Made by a program: the position numbers and the translations under genes
Assembly: GCA_020025425.1 (NCBI GenBank)
Contig: JAHHSD010000046.1
Span: 1 to 14,576 of the forward strand
Length of the DNA: 14,576 nt
Reading direction: 5' to 3'
From: Oscillospiraceae bacterium
GTDB taxonomy: Bacteria; Bacillota; Clostridia; Oscillospirales; Oscillospiraceae
Shown: one piece after another, positions 1 to 6,399 of the stretch
Layout: every line of letters starts with the position of its first letter
How positions within the stretch are numbered: position 1 is the first letter of the stretch
Notes under the pieces: model-generated
Databases searched by the model: none
What the model saw: the letters and a program-made list of their open reading frames with translations, nothing else
What the model was told of the DNA's origin: nothing

Positions 1-80
1 TAACAAATTTTTACTGTGCGGGGTGTCCAACTTGCACTTGCAATTTGCGAAAAATTTTTCATGCCGGTAAAAAAAGAAAA

Positions 81-111
81 AAGTCCGGCGGCCGGGCGGG
101 CCGTCGGACTT
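81..111 (-). terminator. Rho-independent terminator of asnA
   Basis: Read on the minus strand this is a 13-position stem (81-93 with 99-111), with one A-C mismatch and a 5-base loop. It is followed at once by a T-rich tract from 80 down to 69, interrupted by a single C. It begins 15 bases beyond the asnA stop codon, so it ends that transcript. I see no gene between it and the left edge. Confidence 0.9.
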
Positions 112-125
112 GGGATGGATGGGGG

Positions 126-1139
126 TTACAGCAGGATGACCCCGGCCTCCTCGCAGGCGCGGATGGTCTGGGGATCCCAGAGGGAGGACTGGACCTCGCC
201 CACATGGCACTTGCCCAGCAGCAGCATGGACACACGGGACTGACCGATGCCGCCGCCCATGGTCAGGGGCAGCTGGTCGTCCAGCAGCATTTTGTGGAAG
301 GGGAGCTTACGGCGGTCATCGCAGCCGGCCAGGGTGAGCTGGCGGTCCAGGGCCGCGGGGTCCACCCGGATGCCCATGGAGGACAGCTCGATGGCCTGCT
401 TGTTTATGCTGTCCCAGAACAGGATGTCGCCGTTCAGACTCCAGTCGTCATAGTCGGGGGCCCGCTTGTCGTGGGGCTTGCCGGAGCGGAGCTTGCCGCC
501 GATGCCGATGATGAACACGGCGCCGTGCTTCTCTACAATGGCGTTTTCACGCTGCTTGTCGGAGTACTCGGGATAGAGGTCCTCCAGCTCCTGGGAGGTG
601 ATGAAGGTCACCTGCTCGGGCAGCTGGGGCAGCACGCACAGGGCGGGGAACACGGAGTGGAGGAAGGTCTGGGTGTTGACCAGGGCCTTGACGATGGCGT
701 TGACGGTCTCCTTCAGATATTCCACATTCCGCTGCTCGGGTGTGATAATTTTCTCCCAGTCCCACTGATCCACGTAGGCGGAGTGGAGGTTGTCCAGCTC
801 CTCGTCCCGGCGGATGGCGTTCATATCGGTGTACAGGCCCTCGCCGGGGTGGAACTGATAGCGCTTCAGGGCCAGGCGCTTCCACTTGGCCAGGGAGTGG
901 ACCACCTGGGCCACGTCCTCCACCTGGTTGATGTCAAAGGCAACGGGGCGCTCGACGCCGCTCAGGTCGTCGTTCAGGCCGGAGCCGGCGGCCACATAGA
1001 GGGGGGCGGAGACCCGGTGCAGGTGCAGGGAGCCGGCCAGCTGGTCCTCAAACAGGCGCCTGAGCAGGCTGATACCCTTCTGGGTTTCGTACAGACTAAG
1101 CAGGGAGTGGTATCCCTGAGGGATGACAGTGTGTCCCAT
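126..1139 (-). CDS. asnA: Aspartate--ammonia ligase (asparagine synthetase A)
   Basis: Makes asparagine from aspartate, ammonia and ATP in the cytoplasm, using free ammonia rather than glutamine. The 337-residue protein matches the usual length of about 330-340. It shows the family signatures of this class II aminoacyl-tRNA synthetase-like fold. These are an N-terminal HTVIPQGYHSLLSLYETQKGI segment region (residues 3-22), a central KLRSGKPHDKRAPDYDDW-type segment, and a C-terminal GGGIGQSR motif with the ATP-contacting arginine. The ATG at 1139 is chosen because AAAGGAG lies at 1147-1153, seven bases upstream. The open frame continues further upstream, but that part overlaps the promoter region and has no family similarity. 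The gene is monocistronic: it has its own promoter and terminator and is divergent from xth. I looked for a T-box leader and found none. Confidence 0.96.
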   Translation of the reverse strand: MGHTVIPQGYHSLLSLYETQKGISLLRRLFEDQLAGSLHLHRVSAPLYVAAGSGLNDDLSGVERPVAFDINQVEDVAQVVHSLAKWKRLALKRYQFHPGEGLYTDMNAIRRDEELDNLHSAYVDQWDWEKIITPEQRNVEYLKETVNAIVKALVNTQTFLHSVFPALCVLPQLPEQVTFITSQELEDLYPEYSDKQRENAIVEKHGAVFIIGIGGKLRSGKPHDKRAPDYDDWSLNGDILFWDSINKQAIELSSMGIRVDPAALDRQLTLAGCDDRRKLPFHKMLLDDQLPLTMGGGIGQSRVSMLLLGKCHVGEVQSSLWDPQTIRACEEAGVILL

Positions 1140-1206
1140 AGAAAAACTCCTTTGGTGGAAAAATTCATGTCGATCCGCGGTTGGGCGGAGAATCAGTCTA
1201 GGCCCT

Positions 1207-1235
1207 ATTATAGTCGGAGCGAGCGGGAAAATCAA
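1207..1235 (-). promoter_or_regulatory. Probable sigma-A promoter of asnA
   Basis: On the minus strand, TTGATT (1230-1235) and a perfect TATAAT (1207-1212) are separated by 17 bases. The -10 box is about 68 bases upstream of the asnA ATG, giving a leader of about 60 bases. It faces away from the xth promoter. Confidence 0.75.
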
Positions 1236-1242
1236 TCTGTTC

Positions 1243-1272
1243 TTGCGAAATAGGCAGTCAGCGGGGTATAAT
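1243..1272 (+). promoter_or_regulatory. Probable sigma-A promoter of xth
   Basis: TTGCGA (1243-1248) and a perfect TATAAT (1267-1272) are separated by 18 bases. The leader to the xth ATG is about 38 bases. The same -35 hexamer TTGCGA recurs in front of the lysozyme gene. Confidence 0.75.
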
Positions 1273-1317
1273 AGGGCAGAAAAAGGCCGGGACACACCGG
1301 TGTGAAAGGAGAAACCT

Positions 1318-2073
1318 ATGAAATATATATCCTGGAACGTAAACGGTCTGCGGGCCTGTGTGAAAAAGGGCTTTTTGGAGTTCCTCCAGGCCGAGTCCCC
1401 CGATTTCTGCTGCCTGCAGGAGACCAAGATGCAGCCCGGTCAGGCGGAGTTTGACTTTGGGGGCTATTTGGAATACTGGAACTCCGCCGAGAAGAAGGGG
1501 TATTCCGGCACCGCCATCCTGGCCAGGGAGGAGCCCCTGTCAGTGACCTATGACATCCACGATCCCGCCCACGTGGGGGAGGGAAGAGCGGTGACGCTGG
1601 AGTACCCGGAGTTCTACCTGGTGACGGTCTACACGCCCAACTCCCAGGACGGCCTGAAGCGGCTGCCCTACCGGATGGAGTGGGACGACGCCTTCCGGGC
1701 CTATCTCAAGGAGCTGGACGCTCAGAAGCCGGTGGTGGTCTGCGGCGATATGAACGTGGCCCACGAGGAGATCGACCTGAAAAACCCCAAGACCAACCGG
1801 ATGAACGCCGGCTTCACCGATCAGGAGCGGGAGAAGTTCACCACTCTGCTGGAGGCCGGCTTCACCGACACCTTCCGGTCCCTCTATCCCGATCTGGAGG
1901 GGGCCTATTCCTGGTGGTCCTACCGTTTCCACGCGCGGGAGAAGAACGCCGGGTGGCGCATCGACTATTTCCTGGTGTCCGACCGGCTGCGGGACAAGAT
2001 CCGCCGGGCGGAGATCCTGAATCAGGTGGAGGGCAGCGACCACTGCCCGGTGCTGCTGGAGCTGGAGTTCTGA
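1318..2073 (+). CDS. xth: Exodeoxyribonuclease III / AP endonuclease (ExoA type)
   Basis: Class II AP endonuclease with 3'-5' exonuclease and 3'-repair activity on duplex DNA; it works in base excision repair in the cytoplasm. The 251 residues match B. subtilis ExoA length. All catalytic elements of the ExoIII/APE1 fold are visible: N7 in SWNVNGLR, the metal-binding E35 in QETK, Y105 in YTPNSQ, D144 and N146 in CGDMNVAH, D216 in RIDYFLV, and D241-H242 in the terminal SDHCPV. The start is fixed by AAAGGAG at 1305-1311, six bases before the ATG. Nothing between its stop and the next promoter looks like a terminator, so some read-through into the lysozyme gene is possible. Confidence 0.96.
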   Translation: MKYISWNVNGLRACVKKGFLEFLQAESPDFCCLQETKMQPGQAEFDFGGYLEYWNSAEKKGYSGTAILAREEPLSVTYDIHDPAHVGEGRAVTLEYPEFYLVTVYTPNSQDGLKRLPYRMEWDDAFRAYLKELDAQKPVVVCGDMNVAHEEIDLKNPKTNRMNAGFTDQEREKFTTLLEAGFTDTFRSLYPDLEGAYSWWSYRFHAREKNAGWRIDYFLVSDRLRDKIRRAEILNQVEGSDHCPVLLELEF

Positions 2074-2099
2074 GCAGACCGGCCAGACCATGATGTTCC

Positions 2100-2128
2100 T
2101 TGCGAAGGCTGTCGGAATTTGGTATAAT
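2100..2128 (+). promoter_or_regulatory. Probable sigma-A promoter of the lysozyme gene
   Basis: TTGCGA (2100-2105), a 17-base spacer and a perfect TATAAT (2123-2128) lie in the 102-base gap after xth. The leader is about 40 bases. The element and leader resemble those of xth. Confidence 0.75.
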
Positions 2129-2175
2129 TGCTCCTGAGAAACCCCGGGACATAGGGGTGCCAGAAAGGAGCGAGC

Positions 2176-3111
2176 ATGGAACAACTGAAAAATAAACCGG
2201 AGCGGCTGGAGACGATCCCCTCGTACCCAAACCCGTCTCAAAAGAAAAGACCCAAAAACAGCGGACTGTGGGGCAAGCTCGCCCTGCTGTTCTCCGCAGC
2301 TGCTTTGCTCATCTCCTGCTTTACCCTGGTCCTGGTGCTGGGGCCGCGGCTGGGTGAGCCGGAGGAGGAGACCACCATCCTCTACCGGGACCATGAGCTG
2401 CCTGTGCTGAAGGGGGTGGCCTCCAACCAGTACGACAAGGAATGCTTCAGCATGGATGAGAACGACTGGATGAGCTACCGGGTGGGCAGACATTCCGCCA
2501 TCCTTGGAGTGGACGTGTCCGCCTACCAGGAGGACGTGGACTGGCAGAAGGTGGCCGATTCCGGCATCCGCTTTGCCATGATCCGGGCGGGCTACCGGGG
2601 CTATGCCAAGGAGGGGGTCATCATGCCCGACCGGAAGTTCGAGCAGAATATCCAGGGGGCCCTGGATGCCGGACTGGAGGTAGGGGTCTATTTCTTCTCC
2701 CAGGCGATCAGCGAGGAGGAGGCCAAGGAGGAGGCTGAGTATGTGCTCAGCGCCATTGAGAAGTACGACGTGACCTATCCGGTGGCCTTTGACTGGGAGC
2801 GCATCGCTGGCAGCAGCACCGCCCGCACCAACGGGCTGGCCCCCGAGCAGGTGACCAAGTGCGCCGAGGCCTTCTGCGAGGAGGTGGCCGACGCCGGGTA
2901 CACCCCGGTGGTCTACTTCAATCAGGACCTGGGCTATCTGGGCTATCAGCTGGACCGGCTGAAGGACTACACCTTCTGGCTGGCGGAATACAACGCCAGA
3001 CCCAGCTTCTACTACCACTTCGACCTCTGGCAGTACACCCACGAGGGCAAGGTGCCCGGCATTCAGGGCTATGTGGATCTGAACCTGGATTTCCGCAGCA
3101 TCCCGGCCTGA
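2176..3111 (+). CDS. Membrane-anchored GH25 family lysozyme (N-acetylmuramidase)
   Basis: Predicted to cleave the MurNAc-GlcNAc beta-1,4 bond of peptidoglycan outside the membrane. The 311-residue protein has a basic cytoplasmic head (1-32), one hydrophobic segment (about 33-56) that anchors it, a linker to about 108, and a GH25 domain to the end. GH25 hallmarks are GVDVS with D113 near the domain start, the catalytic FDWE (D206, E208), and the closing LWQYT (W285-T288) followed by GYVDLNLDF with D301. No SH3, LysM or choline-binding repeats are present, so wall targeting would rely on membrane tethering. AAAGGAG at 2164-2170 is five bases before the ATG. The gene is followed after 33 bases by a small membrane protein, probably in the same transcript. 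A prophage origin is unlikely because no holin or structural genes are nearby. The substrate is inferred from the family. Confidence 0.92.
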   Translation: MEQLKNKPERLETIPSYPNPSQKKRPKNSGLWGKLALLFSAAALLISCFTLVLVLGPRLGEPEEETTILYRDHELPVLKGVASNQYDKECFSMDENDWMSYRVGRHSAILGVDVSAYQEDVDWQKVADSGIRFAMIRAGYRGYAKEGVIMPDRKFEQNIQGALDAGLEVGVYFFSQAISEEEAKEEAEYVLSAIEKYDVTYPVAFDWERIAGSSTARTNGLAPEQVTKCAEAFCEEVADAGYTPVVYFNQDLGYLGYQLDRLKDYTFWLAEYNARPSFYYHFDLWQYTHEGKVPGIQGYVDLNLDFRSIPA

Positions 3112-3144
3112 GGGACTGGGTGTGCAGTCCGGAAAGGAGGAAGT

Positions 3145-3423
3145 ATGCTAAAGAAGCTTATTTGGATCGGTTTTTCCTGCGGCGCGGCCGGCCTGCTGGG
3201 GCTTGCAGCGGCCGCCATGGCGGGCGCAGGAGGCCCGGCAGTTCTGCACCAGATCGTCACGCCGGTCTCCATGCTCCTGCTGTTTGTTGCCGTTCCCGCC
3301 CTGGTGCTGGCCTGGCTCCTGACCATCTGCAAGGAGGTTAAGGCGAAGAATTATCCCATCGCTGCGCTGTGGGCCATACTGGGCATGGTTGTGATCCTGC
3401 GCCAGCTGTACAGAATTCTTTGA
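3145..3423 (+). CDS. Small hydrophobic membrane protein, function unknown
   Basis: I do not recognise this 92-residue protein. It has three hydrophobic stretches (about 5-27, 35-62 and 69-84) joined by short loops, the last preceded by a basic KEVKAKN segment, so three membrane passes are likely. The N terminus MLKK before the first segment fits a cytoplasmic start. It is translated from a strong GGAAAGGAGG site (3131-3140) four bases before the ATG. It lies 33 bases after the lysozyme stop and just before a strong terminator, so the two genes probably form one operon. A holin role is conceivable from size and neighbour, but nothing in the sequence requires it. Confidence 0.75.
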   Translation: MLKKLIWIGFSCGAAGLLGLAAAAMAGAGGPAVLHQIVTPVSMLLLFVAVPALVLAWLLTICKEVKAKNYPIAALWAILGMVVILRQLYRIL

Positions 3424-3444
3424 ATCGGACCATTCAGACAAAAG

Positions 3445-3484
3445 AAAGGCCGCATACAGATCGAATGATCTGTATGCGGCCTTT
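3445..3484. terminator. Perfect 18-bp bidirectional terminator between convergent genes
   Basis: Bases 3445-3462 pair without mismatch with 3467-3484 around a GAAT loop. The hairpin starts 21 bases after the small membrane protein stop and ends 25 bases before the foldase stop on the other strand. On the plus strand it ends in TTTTG. On the minus strand it ends in TTTCTTTTGT. It can serve both convergent transcripts. Confidence 0.9.
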
Positions 3485-3509
3485 TGCTGTGTTGGATGGA
3501 GGTACGGGG

Positions 3510-5081
3510 TCAGCCCACGTACTTCAGACCGGAGCCGGTCTCGGCGGTGTAGCCGCTGAAGATCTGGTCCTCCCAGTCGGTGATGTCCTTCTGGCGCAGG
3601 ATGTTCTCCACAGTCTGCATCCAGCGGGGGTCATCCCAGCCCACGAAGTACATCAGGTGGTAGCCCTTGATGGAGCTGCCGGTGTTCTTGACAATGCCGG
3701 TGTCGCCGGCCTTGCGGGCGGGGTCCAGGGACCACTGGGTGAAGGTGTCCACAAATTTGTCGTAGTTGGACACGTTCATTAGACCGCCCTTGGCGGCGGA
3801 GCCGGTGTCGGCGCTGTTCTCAGCGGCCAGCTTGGCAAAGGCGTCCTCGTCGCCGCCCTCGCTCTTCCACTTGTCCAGCAGCTCCTGGGCCTTCTTCTCG
3901 GCCTGGGCGTACTCCTCGTCGGTGGGGTTGGCGCTGTTCTCGCCGGCGCCGATGAGGATGTGGCGGATGTTGGCGGTGGGGGCATTGTCCAGATAGCGGT
4001 CCTCAAACATGGCCACGCAGTAGTTGTAGGTGGTGGCGGAGCCGTCGCCGTAATCGACCATGGTCACGTCGCCGCTCTTGCGGTCGCGGTCATAGGCCCA
4101 GTCGGTGTACTCGCTGTTCACGTTGCCGCCCAGACGGCGCTCGGACAGGTAGGAGAAGGTGATCTTGTCCTTGAACTCCTCGGCCAGCACAGCGGGGTCC
4201 TCGCCGGCCTCCAGGCGGACCTTGAGGGCCTCGGCGTCGGCCTTGGCGGTCTTTTTGGCCTCCTCCAGAGCGGCGGCGGTCTCCTCCTCAGTGCGCTCGA
4301 TGACCTTGCCCTCAGCATCCTTTTCCATGGGCACGGTGGCCTGGAACAGGAACTGGGTGACTACAAAGGTATCCACAGTGTTCTGGTTCTCGGCGTAGTA
4401 GGCCTCCAGATCGGACTTCTCATAGGACAGGGAGTCGGTGTGGCTGGCGGCAAAATCGGAAGCCAGGGTGCTGCGGTTCAGGATCTCCACGAACTTGTCA
4501 TAGGTCATGGAGGGGCCGTAGGTAGCGCGGAGATAGGAGGCGCGGTCGGCATAGCCGGAGGCGATCCAGTTGCTCTCCAGGGAGGACAGGGTGTCCTTGA
4601 TGTCGGCCTGGCCCTTATCGGACAGCTCGTGGCCGGCCTTCTCGGCCTCGGTGGACATGGCGATCTCCTGAGTCAGACCCTCGACGGCCTGGGCCAGGAA
4701 GTGGTCGTGCCAGGTGGTGCCGTCGGCCTTGTTGTAGATCTGGTCCTTGGGGGAGCGCTGGGGGTCAAAGCTGGTCCGGCCCATCATGGCCATGTAGCCC
4801 TCATACTGGCGGGCGCCGGTGTAGTGGAACTGCACGTCGGCGGCAGTGTATTTCTCACCGTTGATGGTGACGGCGGTGGCACGGCTCTGGAAGAATCTGC
4901 TGTTCATGATCAGAATCGCGATCACGGCCAGGGCGACGATCACACCGATGACGGTGTAGGCGGTGTGGCCGCTGCCGGCCTTCTCAGTACCGCGCTTTTT
5001 CTGCATGGGACCCTGGGATGCCACGTCCTGACGGGTCCGTTTTTCTCTGGATGCACTCACGGTTTCATTCAGTCCTCTCAT
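3510..5081 (-). CDS. Membrane-anchored parvulin-type peptidyl-prolyl isomerase (PrsA/SurA-like foldase)
   Basis: Likely assists folding of secreted proteins outside the membrane by proline isomerisation. The 523-residue form has a basic cytoplasmic head, one membrane segment (about 41-60) with no lipobox, a SurA-N-like helical chaperone region (about 70-235), and a C-terminal parvulin domain (about 370-482). The parvulin domain is marked by NIRHILI (371-377), the FAKLAAENSAD..AAKGG stretch (415-433) and GYHLMYF (473-479). Residues 237-360 repeat the outline of a parvulin domain without the RHIL motif, so it may be an inactive second copy. It differs from PrsA in using a transmembrane anchor instead of a lipid. 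The start is unsure. ATG 5081 directly follows an in-frame TGA and has no good ribosome site. GTG 5060 and ATG 5006 are in-frame alternatives, and all three keep the membrane segment. It is monocistronic with its own promoter. Confidence 0.88.
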   Translation of the reverse strand: MRGLNETVSASREKRTRQDVASQGPMQKKRGTEKAGSGHTAYTVIGVIVALAVIAILIMNSRFFQSRATAVTINGEKYTAADVQFHYTGARQYEGYMAMMGRTSFDPQRSPKDQIYNKADGTTWHDHFLAQAVEGLTQEIAMSTEAEKAGHELSDKGQADIKDTLSSLESNWIASGYADRASYLRATYGPSMTYDKFVEILNRSTLASDFAASHTDSLSYEKSDLEAYYAENQNTVDTFVVTQFLFQATVPMEKDAEGKVIERTEEETAAALEEAKKTAKADAEALKVRLEAGEDPAVLAEEFKDKITFSYLSERRLGGNVNSEYTDWAYDRDRKSGDVTMVDYGDGSATTYNYCVAMFEDRYLDNAPTANIRHILIGAGENSANPTDEEYAQAEKKAQELLDKWKSEGGDEDAFAKLAAENSADTGSAAKGGLMNVSNYDKFVDTFTQWSLDPARKAGDTGIVKNTGSSIKGYHLMYFVGWDDPRWMQTVENILRQKDITDWEDQIFSGYTAETGSGLKYVG

Positions 5082-5127
5082 TCAGTTACCCGCGGCCTGC
5101 AAGAAACAGAAAACCGCGTTCCGACAT

Positions 5128-5156
5128 ATTATACAAGACTTGTCCCCCGGTTTCAA
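5128..5156 (-). promoter_or_regulatory. Probable sigma-A promoter of the foldase gene
   Basis: On the minus strand, TTGAAA (5151-5156), a 17-base spacer and a perfect TATAAT (5128-5133) are seen, giving a leader of about 40 bases to ATG 5081. The distance fits that start better than one far downstream. Confidence 0.78.
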
Positions 5157-5234
5157 GGGGAAAAGGGGAGAAAAGACGGGGATGCGGACTGCGTTTACAG
5201 TTTGTTCGCAAATACGTTTTTCTGAAAAAACCGG

Positions 5235-5291
5235 GAAAAAACACCACAGGCTCCTGCGTTCGGCTGTTCCGAACACAGGAGCCTGTGGTGT
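5235..5291 (-). terminator. Very long terminator hairpin after the 6S-like RNA
   Basis: Bases 5241-5256 pair perfectly with 5276-5291 (16 bp). After one mismatch, 5258-5263 pair with 5269-5274, leaving a 5-base loop. On the minus strand the hairpin is followed by six T (5240-5235), and a second T tract lies a few bases on. On the plus strand there is no T tract, so it terminates transcripts coming from the right (DUF1292 and the small RNA). It also shields the foldase promoter just beyond. Confidence 0.9.
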
Positions 5292-5299
5292 CAAACCCC

Positions 5300-5474
5300 G
5301 CTCTGGCCGTGTGAACCCGTTTAAAACCTGCACAGATGGCAGGTGGGTCGCTTCCACTGAGCTTGTATGCTTCCAACTTCCACGCCGATTGGCGCGGGAG
5401 GCCTGCATGACACACAGTGAGTTGGCGTCCCGTTTAAGAAATGTGGGTTTAAAAGAGCCCATCACGCACCGAGC
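5300..5474 (-). ncRNA. ssrS: Probable 6S RNA (SsrS-like) small RNA
   Basis: There is no convincing reading frame here, but hand folding of the minus strand gives the 6S plan. A closing stem has GGGTT/AACCC (5314-5318 with 5445-5449) and AGAGC/GCTCT (5300-5304 with 5454-5458). A large central bubble follows. Its 3' strand carries its own hairpin (5326-5331 with 5339-5344), as in known 6S RNAs. A long irregular arm is built from 5345-5351/5425-5431, 5355-5359/5415-5419, 5364-5370/5405-5412 and 5380-5386/5391-5397, capped by a 4-base loop. 6S RNA mimics an open promoter and binds the housekeeping RNA polymerase holoenzyme. The ends are approximate. A weak -10-like CATAAC lies at 5481-5486 with no good -35, so it may be processed from the DUF1292 transcript. 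The identity rests on fold and size, not on a database match. Another structured RNA is possible. Confidence 0.6.
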
Positions 5475-5494
5475 AGGAAAGTTATGAAAAGAAA

Positions 5495-5785
5495 TCAGGG
5501 TTCGTCGTCTTCCTCGAAGAGACGCTCCATGAACTCCTGGTAGACGGTCTCGGCTTCCTCGTCGCTGTCCAGCGTGGAGAGCAGCTCCTCACCGTTCTCA
5601 TCGACCACCTTCATGATGATGAGGCCGTATTCCTCGTCATCCTCATCCTTGCCCTCTTCCACAGCGGGGAAGAACGCCATATAGGTCTGGCCGTTGAAAT
5701 CCATGGTATCCAGGTGTTCCAGTTCAAATTCGTTGCCGTCTTCATCGGTAATGCTGATGAAGTCAGGGCCGAATTCTTCGCTCAT
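5495..5785 (-). CDS. DUF1292 family small acidic protein (YrzB-like)
   Basis: A 96-residue, strongly acidic cytoplasmic protein with no membrane segment or signal. The pattern matches the DUF1292 family of Firmicutes: an opening FISITDEDGNEFELEHLDTMDFNGQTYMAFFP, then an acidic EEGKDEDDEE linker, then YGLIIMKVVDENGEELLSTLDSDEEAETVYQEFMERL as the closing half. In many Firmicutes such genes lie near ruvX or mltG. Here the neighbours are lysC and a 6S-like RNA. The family's biochemical function is unknown. The start at 5785 has AGGAGG at 5795-5800, nine bases upstream. It has its own promoter and no terminator before the small RNA 20 bases downstream, so the two may share a transcript. Confidence 0.88.
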   Translation of the reverse strand: MSEEFGPDFISITDEDGNEFELEHLDTMDFNGQTYMAFFPAVEEGKDEDDEEYGLIIMKVVDENGEELLSTLDSDEEAETVYQEFMERLFEEDDEP

Positions 5786-5818
5786 TGAAAGGCACCTCCT
5801 GCCTTTTAGTGTATTTCT

Positions 5819-5847
5819 ATTTTAACCCGAACAGGCGGAAAAATCAA
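5819..5847 (-). promoter_or_regulatory. Probable sigma-A promoter of the DUF1292 gene
   Basis: On the minus strand, TTGATT (5842-5847), 17 bases and TAAAAT (5819-5824) lie in the lysC-DUF1292 gap. A 12-base AT-rich palindrome, GCAAAATTTTGC (5860-5871), lies just upstream of the -35 box. Confidence 0.7.
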
Positions 5848-5910
5848 GCGTTGCTTTGTGCAAAATTTTGCCGCTCTGCCCCAAGTATGGAAATTGGCTG
5901 CTGCGGGCGA

Positions 5911-6399
5911 TCAGTTGGCGCTGCCAAATTCGCTGAAGAAATAGTCGTGGACGGCCTGGACGGCGCGCTCGGCGTCCCGCTCTGCCACCAGCACGGAGAT
6001 CTTGATCTCGCTGGTGGAGATCATGTTGATGTTGATGCCTGCGTTGAACAGGGCCTCGAACATTTTGGCGGCCACGCCGGAGTTGTTGACCATACCGGCG
6101 CCAACCACGGAGATCTTTGCCACATCGTTGCTGATTTCGATGGAGGTGAAGCCCAGGCTGTCCCGATTTGCCTCCAGCAGCTCACGGGCGCGCTGGGCGT
6201 CCTCACGGGTCACGGTGAAGCTGATATCCTTGGTCTCGCTGCGGCCGATGGACTGAAGGATGATGTCCACGTTGATGTTGGACTTGGCCAGCAGAGAGAA
6301 TACTTTAAAGGCGATGCCGGGCTGATCGGCCAGGCCCACCAGGGCCAGACGGGACACATCCTTATCCTTTGCAACGCCGCTCACATGGGATTTTTCCAT
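5911..6399 (-). CDS. Internal in-frame start giving the aspartokinase beta subunit
   Basis: Within lysC, a full AGGAGG (6411-6416, minus strand AAGGAGG) lies 11 bases before the in-frame ATG at 6399-6397. The product would be residues 247-408 of LysC (162 aa), almost exactly the two ACT domains. B. subtilis and Corynebacterium aspartokinases are known to be alpha2beta2 enzymes whose beta subunit comes from such an internal start, at nearly this position. The site is clear in the sequence. Its use here is inferred. Confidence 0.75.
   Translation of the reverse strand: MEKSHVSGVAKDKDVSRLALVGLADQPGIAFKVFSLLAKSNINVDIILQSIGRSETKDISFTVTREDAQRARELLEANRDSLGFTSIEISNDVAKISVVGAGMVNNSGVAAKMFEALFNAGININMISTSEIKISVLVAERDAERAVQAVHDYFFSEFGSAN

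Larger units (their letters stand above)
1202..1277. repeat. 11-bp perfect inverted repeat spanning the two divergent -10 boxes
   Basis: GCCCTATTATA at 1202-1212 and its exact reverse complement TATAATAGGGC at 1267-1277 are 54 bases apart. Each arm is a -10 box plus the first five bases of the discriminator of one of the two divergent promoters (asnA, xth). The identity therefore goes beyond the six promoter bases. Confidence 0.85.

Noticed and set aside
45..73. TTGCGA with a TAAAAA box at 17 bases near the left edge, plus strand
   Set aside because: The second box is part of the A tract of the asnA terminator, and no plus-strand gene follows.
1140..1317. T-box riboswitch or other leader control for asnA
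   Set aside because: The asnA leader is only about 60 bases and has neither a T-box sequence nor a leader terminator.
1540..3042. A 500-codon open frame on the minus strand across xth and the lysozyme gene
   Set aside because: It spans two well-supported plus-strand genes and their promoter region, has no recognisable domain, and shows mirror-frame composition.
3960..5225. A 421-codon open frame on the plus strand antisense to the foldase
   Set aside because: Gly/Val/Leu-rich mirror composition, no ribosome site, and it runs through the foldase promoter.
5300..5474. tmRNA, RNase P RNA, SRP RNA or cobalamin riboswitch as the identity of the small RNA
   Set aside because: I see no tRNA-like ends or tag frame, no RNase P core motifs, no SRP GGAAGG-type domain loop and no B12 box. 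The long arm plus bubble fits 6S better.
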